A DNA stretch of 57,008 nucleotides from Hyphomicrobiales bacterium (lineage in GTDB: Bacteria > Pseudomonadota > Alphaproteobacteria > Rhizobiales > Rhizobiaceae): positions 1 to 57,008 of the forward strand of contig UCKU01000015.1 of NCBI GenBank assembly GCA_900473185.1, read 5' to 3'. Under the pieces are notes generated by a model. That model saw only the letters and a list, made by a program, of their open reading frames with translations. It was not told the origin of the DNA and searched no databases. Shown in pieces: positions 17,130 to 24,815 of the stretch (the first letter of the stretch is position 1; each line of letters starts with the position of its first letter). The position numbers and the translations under genes are program-made.

Positions 17130-17876
17130 CTAGCTGATGTAGCCGAGACGTATAGCCTTGGCGATCGCCTGGATACGGTTGACCGAATCGAGCTTGATGG
17201 TCGCCGAGCCGAGATAGGCGTTCACTGTGTGGACGGACAGGCCGAGCTTGTCGGCGATTTCTTCGCTGATACGGCCGTCGCCGGCAAGCTGAAGGCAGGC
17301 GATCTCACGCTCGCTCAGCGCTTCGGTCGCCGCCGCACGCCGCTCATCGAGCGACAGCAGGTCCATCATCACATTGCAGCACCGGCCATGCAGCTCGATG
17401 ATCGTATCGCTCGACGGATCGATATCGTCGCCGGTGAAAAGCACGAAGCCATTGCCGATGGCGCCAAGGCGCACTGGAAATGCGAGACCGGAGAAAGGCA
17501 CCATGCCGTCTTTCAGCCTCACCATGAAAGGAGAGAAGTCGGCAGGGCCAGGAGCTGCACGATCATGGCTACCGGCCCAGAACAAAGGCAGCAGCGAGCG
17601 ATCGATATGGTCGAGCAAAGCCTCGCCGTGGGCATCGACGAAGCCCTTGCCGAAGCCGGCATTCGAGGGACCCCAGTTTTCCAGCTCGCAGATCAGTCGC
17701 TGCTTTGCAGGCACGCCGGAGCCGGTAACACGAAACACGGCAAAACCTTGCGCATCAGCGAGCTTCTGCATGGCAATCAGGCGCGGGAAAAGGTCAGACC
17801 GGCTGGAAATCCTGTTCACACGTACCATGCGCATCTGGTCCGTATTGCCTATCGCCCTGCCTGGTTGATGCCCCAT
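17130..17876 (-). CDS. visR: LuxR-type motility master regulator VisR
   Basis: A 248-residue transcription regulator. Residues 1-175 are an autoinducer-domain-like sensor region and about 180-245 are a LuxR helix-turn-helix (ALSEREIACLQLAGDGRISE, EIADKLGLSVHTVNAYLGSA). In Sinorhizobium and Agrobacterium VisN and VisR act together at the top of the flagellar and chemotaxis cascade, activating rem. The start MGHQPGRAIGNTDQM is eight bases after the visN stop; the open frame extends further upstream into visN but that part is Arg/His-rich and not protein-like. It is convergent with the flhB operon. Confidence 0.92.
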   Translation of the reverse strand: MGHQPGRAIGNTDQMRMVRVNRISSRSDLFPRLIAMQKLADAQGFAVFRVTGSGVPAKQRLICELENWGPSNAGFGKGFVDAHGEALLDHIDRSLLPLFWAGSHDRAAPGPADFSPFMVRLKDGMVPFSGLAFPVRLGAIGNGFVLFTGDDIDPSSDTIIELHGRCCNVMMDLLSLDERRAAATEALSEREIACLQLAGDGRISEEIADKLGLSVHTVNAYLGSATIKLDSVNRIQAIAKAIRLGYIS

Positions 17877-17884
17877 AATTCCCC

Positions 17885-18631
17885 TCAAACGAGATTGTTG
17901 CGAACGGCGAAGGCTATCGCCTCGGAACGCGTCTTCGTTGCAGTCTTCCGCATCACGCTGGTGATATAGTTGTTGATGGTATTCCGGGAGATGCCGAGGA
18001 TCATGGCGATCTCGTCGCTTGTCTTGCCTTCCGCAATCCAGAAGAGGCATTCCAGCTCCCGGTCCGTCAGTTCGAAATCGCGATCAACCTTCGTGCCCCC
18101 GCACCGAAGGAAGCTTGCGAAATAGCCTGCAAGCAGGCCTACGTCCCGGAGACGTTCCGGCGAAAGAACGAAACCTTCCCTGAACAGGAACATCAGCACC
18201 AAGCGAGAGCGGCCGACATTCAAGGTCAGCGAACAATATTGGCGGCTCGCGCCATGCGGCACTTCGGCGCTCTCGGGCAGAAGCGCGAAGCCCGGCTGCA
18301 GCACCTGCATGCACTTCTCGAATTCGGTCGAGCGCGCATAACCGGCAACCAGGTCATTGGCAACCTCCTTCACCAGATCGAAAGGCCAGTCGGACGAAAC
18401 GATAAAGTCCAGACCGCTTTCCTGGATGAGATCGCAGCGCGCCATCAGATAGTGCATGGCGCCGACATACTCGGTCAGTGCCCGCAAGCCGGCATGCAAT
18501 TTGCCGGTTTCGGCGATGACACGAAGGCGATCGATCAGTTCGTCGCGCGGCAAAAGATCCGGCACATTGGCGCCGACGAAATTCGCCATCTGCTTCTCGC
18601 CTTTATTCGCCTGAAATATGTCCATATCCAT
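17885..18631 (-). CDS. visN: LuxR-type motility master regulator VisN
   Basis: A 248-residue partner of VisR. The N-terminal ~170 residues resemble a ligand-binding LuxR domain, and the C-terminal ~60 residues are the DNA-binding domain (FELTDRELECLFWIAEGKTS, DEIAMILGISRNTINNYITS). Two starts are possible: MDMDIFQ, used here, and MANFVGANV 14 codons later, which has AAGGCGAG upstream. The gene is followed by visR after eight bases. Its upstream region carries an inverted repeat built on GTAAATCNCC, discussed separately. Confidence 0.92.
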   Translation of the reverse strand: MDMDIFQANKGEKQMANFVGANVPDLLPRDELIDRLRVIAETGKLHAGLRALTEYVGAMHYLMARCDLIQESGLDFIVSSDWPFDLVKEVANDLVAGYARSTEFEKCMQVLQPGFALLPESAEVPHGASRQYCSLTLNVGRSRLVLMFLFREGFVLSPERLRDVGLLAGYFASFLRCGGTKVDRDFELTDRELECLFWIAEGKTSDEIAMILGISRNTINNYITSVMRKTATKTRSEAIAFAVRNNLV

Positions 18632-18755
18632 TGGCAGTGACCTGCGGCTGAGAAACTGACGGTTCTCGCAAAGAAATTCTGTTTTTGTGAAAGGGATTCA
18701 AACACATGCCCCACGCGAATCCCACTTCGAATCACTTAAGGGTAAGCCAACCATC

Positions 18756-18788
18756 GTAAATCACCATCTCCGACTTCTGGGGATTTAC
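18756..18788. promoter_or_regulatory. Inverted repeat upstream of visN
   Basis: GTAAATCACC and GGGGATTTAC form a 10-base inverted repeat with one mismatch and a 13-base spacer, about 125-157 bases before the visN ATG. The right arm lies within TGGGGATTTACT (18778-18789), which recurs exactly at 39784-39795. It looks like an operator; the binding protein is unknown. Confidence 0.4.
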
Positions 18789-19131
18789 TTTTGCGACCTT
18801 CCATGCGGTGATTCGATCACCACTCCACTCTCGCGAAGATGTATGAAACTAGGATGATTCTGGCATTGGCCGCAACGTTTCTCGCCTTATGCGCGAGTGA
18901 CGCGGAGCAGAATTATCGGTCTGAATGACGTAATTATCACAGTTCCGGCCAAGGAAGTGCCGCAACCGAATGCCCGGCGAAAGCAAATTTCAAACGCACG
19001 AAAGCAACGACCTGTTGTTCTACTGAAGACTTACTTACGCCGTCCGCCTTATGCAAGGCTTGAGCCTCATGCGAACGGCGTCATCCCGCTATCCGACAAT
19101 CTCTACATCAGAACTCTCTGCAATAGAGTAA

Positions 19132-19181
19132 TCGGCTCTTTGCGAGCCGACTACGACTGCCGGTAACGTTCTTGTTACCGG
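19132..19181. repeat. Two tandem hairpins in the fliF-visN gap
   Basis: TCGGCTC-TTTGC-GAGCCGA (7-bp stem) is followed nine bases later by CCGGTAAC-GTTCTT-GTTACCGG (8-bp stem). Both are perfect. Neither has a strong T-tract, so they may be RNA 3'-end structures or binding sites rather than simple terminators. Confidence 0.5.
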
Positions 19182-19203
19182 CCGATGTATCCACAGATGA
19201 GAA

Positions 19204-19230
19204 AGAAAAAGGCCGGTTTCCCGGCCTTTT
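19204..19230 (-). terminator. Terminator of fliF
   Basis: AAAAGGCCGG-TTTC-CCGGCCTTTT gives a perfect 10-bp stem, starting three bases after the fliF stop. Read on the minus strand it is followed by TTTTTCTTTC, a good U-tract. Confidence 0.85.
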
Positions 19231-19232
19231 CA

Positions 19233-20930
19233 TTATGCAGCTTCGTCGATGGCCCATTTCCTGAGGATTTTCGCGGCGCGCTCCTCGTTGATCTCCACCA
19301 TACGGGCGAGCTTGCGTTCGGGACCTTCCTTGACGCGGCGGTTGAAGTTGCCGTCGTCGTCGCCGAGACTGAGCAGATCCTCGGTGCTGTCGAAGCCGAA
19401 ATCGGAGCCGAAGCCATCCATGAGCGCGCCGCCCGAGGAAGCGCCCGTCGGTGCGAAGTCCGGCAGTTCCAGGCCAGCCGATTCCGGAGTGGCGTCGCCG
19501 AAAACTGCGGCGGAGGATGAACCCGAGCCGTTGACGGTGCGGATGAGAGGACGCACGCCCAGCCAGACCACCACGAAGGCGACCGCGACGAAGGCCAGCG
19601 AGTTGATAATGCCTGCGAGGTTGCGGCTCAGCATGTCCATGACATGGACACCGTTGTTTGCATCGTCGAGAAGCTGGTTTTCGAGGAAGTCCATTGCGGT
19701 GACGGTGACGACGTCGCCGCGGTTGGTATCGAGGCCGGCGGCCGAGGCGACGATGCTTTTCATCTCTGCGAGATAGGCGTCGATCTTGGCCTGGTCTGCC
19801 GGTTCGCCCACCATCTTGGCGATGCGGCCCTTGTTGACGACGACGGCGACCGAGAGCTTTTCGACCCGGTAGCTGTTGCGCGTCGTGGCCGTGGTCTTGC
19901 TGTTGATTTCGTAGTTGGTCTGCTCTTCGCGCTTGTCGGACTTGTCCTGCGACTGCGGACCAGCGGCGCCGCCGGCTTGAGGTGCGGCCTGCGGAATGTT
20001 CTGCTCGACCGTCGTCGCGTTGTCGGCCTGGTTCTGCTGTGACTGCTGGGCTTCCTTCGTCGAGCGGACCGAGCGCTCTACCTTGGATTCCGGATCGTAG
20101 GTGGTTTCCTGGATCTGCTGAGCGTCGGTATTCAGATTGGCCGTCACGCTGGAGCGGAAGTTGTCCATGCCGAGGAAGGGAGCGAGCGCCTTGTCGATGT
20201 TCGATTCGACTTCCTGCTGGACGTTCTGGACGATATTGAGCGAGCGGTTCAGCGTACCGTTGGCAGCGTCATCGCCGGAGGCGAGAAGCTGGCCGGCGGA
20301 ATCGAGGATCGTCACGTCAGCGATATCAAGCCCCGGCACGGCCGAGGCGACGAGGTGGCGGATCGAGGTCGCGGCGTTTCGCCCTGTCGCGGCACTGGCG
20401 CGAATCATCACGGAGGCCGTCGGCTTCTGTTCGGCCTTCCGGAAATTGCCGACCTCGGGCATGACGATGTGGACGCGCGCGGCGGTGATGCCTGAGATCG
20501 ATTGAATGGTGCGGGCGATTTCACCTTCGAGGGCGCGGACGCGGGTCACTTCCTGCATGAAGGAGGTGAGGCCGAGCGAACCGACATTATCGAAGAGCTC
20601 GTAACCGGCATTGGCGCTGTTCGGCAGGCCGCGTTCGGCAAGCAGCAACCGGGCCTTGCCCGTCATGCCCGCTGGTACGGTGATGCTGGAGCCGTCCGTT
20701 CCAACCTGGAAATCGACGTTGCTTTCGGCGAGCGCCATGCTGATCTGATTGAGATCAGGCGTGTCCAAGCCGACATAAAGCGTTTCCTGGGCCGGTTTGT
20801 TGACGAAAATTGCCGCCGCCAAGATGATTGCGATGGAAGCGGCACCGACCCCACCAAGGATCATCAAACGCGTCCGCCCAAGCGAACCAAAGTTCTTAAT
20901 AATCTGAACTAATTGATTTAACAGATTCAT
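19233..20930 (-). CDS. fliF: Flagellar MS-ring protein FliF
   Basis: A 565-residue inner-membrane protein forming the MS ring. It has a first membrane helix near residues 22-43 (MILGGVGAASIAIILAAAIF), the YscJ/FliF periplasmic domain (VDFQVGTDGSSITVPAGMTG; SISGITAARVHIVMPE), a Gln/Ala-rich linker near 300, a second membrane helix near 440-460 and the C-terminal FliG-binding tail EERAAKILRKWAIDEAA. Length is usual. The gene is transcribed in the same direction as the che operon, 114 bases after cheT, and ends in a strong terminator. Confidence 0.97.
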   Translation of the reverse strand: MNLLNQLVQIIKNFGSLGRTRLMILGGVGAASIAIILAAAIFVNKPAQETLYVGLDTPDLNQISMALAESNVDFQVGTDGSSITVPAGMTGKARLLLAERGLPNSANAGYELFDNVGSLGLTSFMQEVTRVRALEGEIARTIQSISGITAARVHIVMPEVGNFRKAEQKPTASVMIRASAATGRNAATSIRHLVASAVPGLDIADVTILDSAGQLLASGDDAANGTLNRSLNIVQNVQQEVESNIDKALAPFLGMDNFRSSVTANLNTDAQQIQETTYDPESKVERSVRSTKEAQQSQQNQADNATTVEQNIPQAAPQAGGAAGPQSQDKSDKREEQTNYEINSKTTATTRNSYRVEKLSVAVVVNKGRIAKMVGEPADQAKIDAYLAEMKSIVASAAGLDTNRGDVVTVTAMDFLENQLLDDANNGVHVMDMLSRNLAGIINSLAFVAVAFVVVWLGVRPLIRTVNGSGSSSAAVFGDATPESAGLELPDFAPTGASSGGALMDGFGSDFGFDSTEDLLSLGDDDGNFNRRVKEGPERKLARMVEINEERAAKILRKWAIDEAA

Positions 20931-21044
20931 TCTGTTCTCGCACGATCCGTCAAAGACAAAGCAGGCTTATTGCCTCATTTGACGAATAGACGCCGAAACT
21001 TGTGCGAGCGTTTCGTTCGGCGCATGCTGGAATGAATTGAGGTA

Positions 21045-21434
21045 TCAGAAGAAATCGAAGTCGCCGGCTGCCTTGCTGAGCGGCTGGGAGTGGCCGTGAC
21101 GGGTACCGCCGCCGAGTGCTTTCTGCATTTCGGCAAGCTTGACGAGGCTGAGTGCGGTGGCAACATCGATCGACCAGCCCTGCGGAATTTCGCCGGTGAT
21201 CGTGTCGATGAATTCGGCCAGGCCGCGTGACTTCTGCACGGCAAGATCGATGCCTTGCATCACTTTCATGCTGTCGGGAGAGTTGAGGATCTCGGAACCG
21301 CCCAGTTCGAGCAGCTGGGGCTCGATCCGCTCGATCAGATAGGCAACGTCATGAAGCTCGGAAACAATGCGCATCAATATGTCGCTCAGCGCCTCGACCG
21401 GCGATGGCGGCTCGATAATCGGTGTAAAAGTCAT
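21045..21434 (-). CDS. cheT: Chemotaxis protein CheT
   Basis: A 129-residue, mostly helical cytoplasmic protein at the end of the che operon, the position of Sinorhizobium meliloti cheT. It contains DLAVQ (within GIDLAVQKSRGLAEF), which matches the DxxxQ phosphatase motif of CheZ/CheX-type CheY phosphatases. CheT in S. meliloti has been linked to signal termination. It lies 16 bases after cheD. The name rests on synteny and this motif; a CheZ-like activity is inference here. Confidence 0.82.
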   Translation of the reverse strand: MTFTPIIEPPSPVEALSDILMRIVSELHDVAYLIERIEPQLLELGGSEILNSPDSMKVMQGIDLAVQKSRGLAEFIDTITGEIPQGWSIDVATALSLVKLAEMQKALGGGTRHGHSQPLSKAAGDFDFF

Positions 21435-21450
21435 ATAAAAATCCTCGCCA

Positions 21451-22005
21451 TCAAAAGAATTCGATACTGGTCTCGGCGGGCTTCTGCGGAGCGGCGGGAC
21501 GCTGCTCGAGAGCGACGGTTTTCTGCGTTTCGGCGCCGGTCAGGGGGTATTGCCGGGCACGGCCGGACACCGGCCAATATTCGATCTTGCGTCCATGCTC
21601 GCCGCCGGTGCTGGAGCTGACCACCGGAATGCCTTCATCCCTAAGGAATTGCACGGCGAAGGCCGCGTTCTGCTCACCGACATTCGAGAATGTCGAGATC
21701 GTCTTCGCTCCTCCGAAGATCTTGGCCTCCAGCCGGTCGCGTCGCGCGCCCTTTTTCAGGAGGCCGTTGATGAGCAGTTCCATGAGATGTACGCCGTATC
21801 GCGTGGCATCGCCGCCGGTCATCGGGGTGTTGCCTGTCCCCGGCAGCAGGAAGTGGTTCATGCCGCCAACACCAGCGACAGGATCTCTGAGGCAGGCTGC
21901 CACGCACGACCCAAGGATGGTCGTGAGCACCGCATCCGGGTCGCTCAGGACCTTATATTCACCCTGAATGATGTGCACGCGGCGGGCCGCACCCTCAGTG
22001 ATCAT
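21451..22005 (-). CDS. cheD: Chemoreceptor glutamine deamidase CheD
   Basis: A 184-residue enzyme that deamidates glutamines in chemoreceptors and tunes adaptation. The catalytic Cys and His are visible in ILGSCVAACLRD and GGMNHFLLPG, with the conserved Thr in VLTTILGSC. The family block GAKIFGGA appears as EAKIFGGAKT. The ~30-residue C-terminal extension (LTGAETQKTVALEQRPAAPQ) is not part of the core. It overlaps the cheY2 stop by four bases. Confidence 0.95.
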   Translation of the reverse strand: MITEGAARRVHIIQGEYKVLSDPDAVLTTILGSCVAACLRDPVAGVGGMNHFLLPGTGNTPMTGGDATRYGVHLMELLINGLLKKGARRDRLEAKIFGGAKTISTFSNVGEQNAAFAVQFLRDEGIPVVSSSTGGEHGRKIEYWPVSGRARQYPLTGAETQKTVALEQRPAAPQKPAETSIEFF

Positions 22006-22391
22006 TTCAGGGCTCCAAACACGGCTTCGATAGCCGCTTTCATCTTTTCGATGGTGAAGGGCTTCGCCAGAACGTTGTTTGCGCCGAGCTGCGCTGCTTT
22101 GGTCACCAGCGCACGGTCGCCCTGTGCGGTGAGGATGATGAAGGCCGCCTTCTTGGTGTTCGGGTTGCTGCGGACTGCCTGCAGGAAGCCGATGCCATCC
22201 ATCTTCGGCATGTTGAAGTCCGAGATCACGAGGTGGTGGGGCTGCTCCGCCATGATCTTCATACCCTGCTCGCCGTCGCCGGCAGAGGTGATCTGCTTGA
22301 AGCCGAGCTGCGTCAGCGCGTCGCTGAGCAGCAGACGGCTCGTAACCTGATCGTCAACGATCAGAACTTTGATTTTCTCCGCGATCGACAT
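22002..22391 (-). CDS. cheY2: Chemotaxis response regulator CheY2
   Basis: A 129-residue single-domain receiver. Acidic pocket residues are in IVDDQ (D13, D14), the phospho-acceptor is D58 (VISDFNMPKMDG) and the conserved lysine is K110 (NNVLAKPF). In S. meliloti CheY2 is the main motor-binding regulator, which slows rotation, while CheY1 acts as a phosphate sink. Assignment follows its place between cheB and cheD. Its ATG shares a base with the cheB stop (TAATG). Confidence 0.94.
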   Translation of the reverse strand: MSIAEKIKVLIVDDQVTSRLLLSDALTQLGFKQITSAGDGEQGMKIMAEQPHHLVISDFNMPKMDGIGFLQAVRSNPNTKKAAFIILTAQGDRALVTKAAQLGANNVLAKPFTIEKMKAAIEAVFGALK

Positions 22392-23437
22392 TATTCGGTC
22401 CCTTCCTTTCGGGCGGCTGTCATTTTCAATATTTCTTCGCCGATAACAGCAAGCGGGAGCTGCTGTTCAACTGCGCCAAGTTCGTAGGCAACTCTTGGCA
22501 TTCCGTAAACAACGCAGGTTTTTTCGTTCTGACCGAGCGTTCTGGCCCCTGCATGTCGCATTTTTAACAACCCGGCGGCGCCGTCGCGACCCATGCCGGT
22601 GAGGATCACGCCGACGGCATTGCGTCCGGCGAGTTCGGCAACCGAATCGAAGAGCACATCGACCGATGGACGATGGCCATTGACCGGCCCCCGCTCGACC
22701 AGCCGGCAGCAGGGCGCCGATGCATTGGAGACCTGCAGATGACGCTCGCCGCCAGGCGCAAGATAGACCTTGCCGATCTCGAGACGGGCTCCGTCGGTTG
22801 CTTCTTCCACGACCGGCGCACAGAGGCGGTTCAGCCGTTCGGAAAAGCTCTTGGTGAAGGTCGGCGGCATATGCTGGGTGATGACGGTCGGCGGGCAATT
22901 CGCCGGGAATTTCTGCAGCACGGCGATCAGGGCTTCCACGCCACCGGTCGAAGAACCGATTGCCACGATCTTGCGGCCGACGCGGAAATCGGCAACGGCG
23001 AGCGGCGTGACGGCGGCAGGCTTGGCCGGCTTGGCGAAATTGCGCTGCGTGCGGGCGGCAGCCTTTACCTTCTCGATGAGGTCGCCGAAGGGACGCGGCT
23101 CGCCCGGCTGCGGCTTGCCGACGCAATCGAAGGCACCGATTTCAAGGGCTGCGAGTGTCGCCTCCGCGCCGCGATGCGTCATGGTCGAGACCATGATGAC
23201 GGGCATGGGCCGCAGACGCATGATCTTTTCGAGGAAGTCGAGGCCGTTCATGTTCGGCATCTCGATATCCAGCGTCAAGACGTCGGGGTTCAACCGCTTG
23301 ATCGCCTCGCGCGCCTCCAGGGCATCGCCAGCCTGGCCTATGACGTCGACTTCGGGATCCGAACTCAAGACGGCCGAGATCAGGCCGCGCATGGTCGGCG
23401 AGTCGTCAACGACGAGAACTCTTGCCGGAGCGCTCAT
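22391..23437 (-). CDS. cheB: Chemotaxis methylesterase CheB
   Basis: A 348-residue two-domain enzyme: receiver (residues 1-125, acceptor D57 in LTLDIEMPNMNG), linker and methylesterase. The catalytic triad is visible as Ser in AIGSSTGGVEAL, His in ITQHMPPTFTKSF and Asp in GVILTGMGRDGAAGL. It removes methyl groups from receptors. The start MSAPARVLVVDDSPTM is four bases inside the cheR stop; a longer open frame into cheR is a shadow. Confidence 0.96.
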   Translation of the reverse strand: MSAPARVLVVDDSPTMRGLISAVLSSDPEVDVIGQAGDALEAREAIKRLNPDVLTLDIEMPNMNGLDFLEKIMRLRPMPVIMVSTMTHRGAEATLAALEIGAFDCVGKPQPGEPRPFGDLIEKVKAAARTQRNFAKPAKPAAVTPLAVADFRVGRKIVAIGSSTGGVEALIAVLQKFPANCPPTVITQHMPPTFTKSFSERLNRLCAPVVEEATDGARLEIGKVYLAPGGERHLQVSNASAPCCRLVERGPVNGHRPSVDVLFDSVAELAGRNAVGVILTGMGRDGAAGLLKMRHAGARTLGQNEKTCVVYGMPRVAYELGAVEQQLPLAVIGEEILKMTAARKEGTE

Positions 23438-24345
23438 GCCTTCCTCCCGATACCCTTGGTCGTATAGCGATAGGTGGTGATGCCGATATTGTCGAAGACG
23501 TGCTTGGCCTCGCCCGAGACGCGCTCGGAATGGCCGATATAGAGATGGCCCCCTTCCGGCAGCAGGCCGGCGAAGCGCTGCCAGATCTTCATCTGCGTCG
23601 GTTCGTCGAAGTAGATGACGACATTGCGACAGAAGATGACGTCGAACTTGCCCTTGAACGGCCACTGGGCCATCAGGTTCAGCTCGTTGTAGGTGATAAG
23701 GCGCTTCACGCGGTCGTCGACCTGGAATTTGCGGCGTCCCTGCATCTCGACCTCGGTAAACCATTGCTTACGCATGGCAGGCGAGACGGTTTCCAGCGCG
23801 TTTTCGTCGTAGGCGCCGGTCCGGGCGATCGCGAGGATCTTCGGGTCGATGTCGGTCGCGAGAATCTTGAAGTCGTAGTCCGCGACGTTCGGCATCATCG
23901 ATAGAACAGTCAGCGCGATTGAATAGGGCTCCTGCCCGTCCGAGGACGCGGCCGACCAGATGCGGACACGGCCGCCGGCGCGCGCGCGGTTCAGAAGATC
24001 GGGCAGAACATGGTCGCGCAAGTGTTCGAAATGATGGTTTTCGCGGAAGAAACGCGTGAAGTTTGTCGTCAGGTGCGACAGCATCTCGCGCCGGGCGGCG
24101 GCACCTGCCGGCGAGGCGACAAGCTCGCAATATTCGCGAAACCCCGAAAGGCCGAGATTGCGGATGTGCTTCGACAGACGAGAGTAGACCAGCGAGGCCT
24201 TCGTCTCATTGAGATAGATGCCGGCATCCGCATAGATCATGGCGGCGATTTCCGAGAGATCGCGGCGCGTCAGCGGGTATTCCCCGCTCGCCAGAACCTC
24301 GTCGGCACCAGACTGCCTCTGATCTTTTACGCCAAGTGCATTCAT
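23434..24345 (-). CDS. cheR: Chemotaxis methyltransferase CheR
   Basis: A 303-residue SAM-dependent methyltransferase acting on chemoreceptor glutamates. It has an N-terminal helical domain (DLSEIAAMIYADAGIYLNET), the SAM-binding segment IWSAASSDGQEPYSIALTVL, and the CheR block FDVIFCRNVVIYFDEPTQMK. The C-terminal HSERVSG segment is present. No receptor-tethering pentapeptide-binding insertion was examined. It overlaps cheW and cheB by four bases each. Confidence 0.96.
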   Translation of the reverse strand: MNALGVKDQRQSGADEVLASGEYPLTRRDLSEIAAMIYADAGIYLNETKASLVYSRLSKHIRNLGLSGFREYCELVASPAGAAARREMLSHLTTNFTRFFRENHHFEHLRDHVLPDLLNRARAGGRVRIWSAASSDGQEPYSIALTVLSMMPNVADYDFKILATDIDPKILAIARTGAYDENALETVSPAMRKQWFTEVEMQGRRKFQVDDRVKRLITYNELNLMAQWPFKGKFDVIFCRNVVIYFDEPTQMKIWQRFAGLLPEGGHLYIGHSERVSGEAKHVFDNIGITTYRYTTKGIGRKA

Positions 24346-24809
24346 GCGGCTTCGCTTTCGATGTCGGGGAACAGGGCTTCGAGTTCGATCAGGCAGATCA
24401 TGCGCTTCTCGATCGACAGAATGCCGCGGGCGAACTGGCGCTGGAGGTCCGAGGAGATCTCTGGCGTCGGCTGGATGTCACTTTCAGTGACGGTCAGGAT
24501 GTCGGAGACCGCATCGACCAGCAGGCCGACCACCTTGCTGTGGACCTGGGCGACGATGATGACGTGACGGGCCGTCGGGTCGGTCGGCTTCATGCCGAGC
24601 CGGGCCGACAGATCGACGATCGGCATCACTGCACCACGCAGATTGATGACGCCCACCATATAGGATGGCGAGTGCGGCATTCCGGTCGCCGGGGTCCAGC
24701 CCCGGATCTCGCGGACCGCCATGATGTTCACGCAGAATTCCTGATCGCCGATGCGAAACGCGATGAGTTCGTTTCCGCTGAGGGTCAGATTTTTTGCCGT
24801 GTACGACAT
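24342..24809 (-). CDS. cheW: Chemotaxis coupling protein CheW
   Basis: A 155-residue scaffold protein linking receptors to CheA. The full CheW fold is seen: LIAFRIGDQEFCVNIMAVRE, MVGVINLRGAVMPIVDLSAR, and GLLVDAVSDILTVTESDIQP. It lies six bases after cheA and overlaps cheR by four bases. Only one cheW is present in this operon. Confidence 0.97.
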   Translation of the reverse strand: MSYTAKNLTLSGNELIAFRIGDQEFCVNIMAVREIRGWTPATGMPHSPSYMVGVINLRGAVMPIVDLSARLGMKPTDPTARHVIIVAQVHSKVVGLLVDAVSDILTVTESDIQPTPEISSDLQRQFARGILSIEKRMICLIELEALFPDIESEAA

Positions 24810-24815
24810 TGCCTC

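Larger units (their letters stand above)
18632..19232. other. 600-base non-coding region between fliF and visN
   Basis: No convincing gene is seen. From the visN side it holds the presumed visN promoter with an inverted repeat (18756-18788), an AT-rich stretch, and then three hairpins in a row at 19132-19150, 19160-19181 and 19207-19230, the last being the fliF terminator. One open frame on the plus strand (18897-19166) is basic, has no clear ribosome-binding site and looks random. Confidence 0.6.

Noticed and set aside
18897..19166. 89-codon plus-strand frame between visN and fliF
   Set aside because: Basic, no clear ribosome-binding site, overlaps hairpins; looks random.
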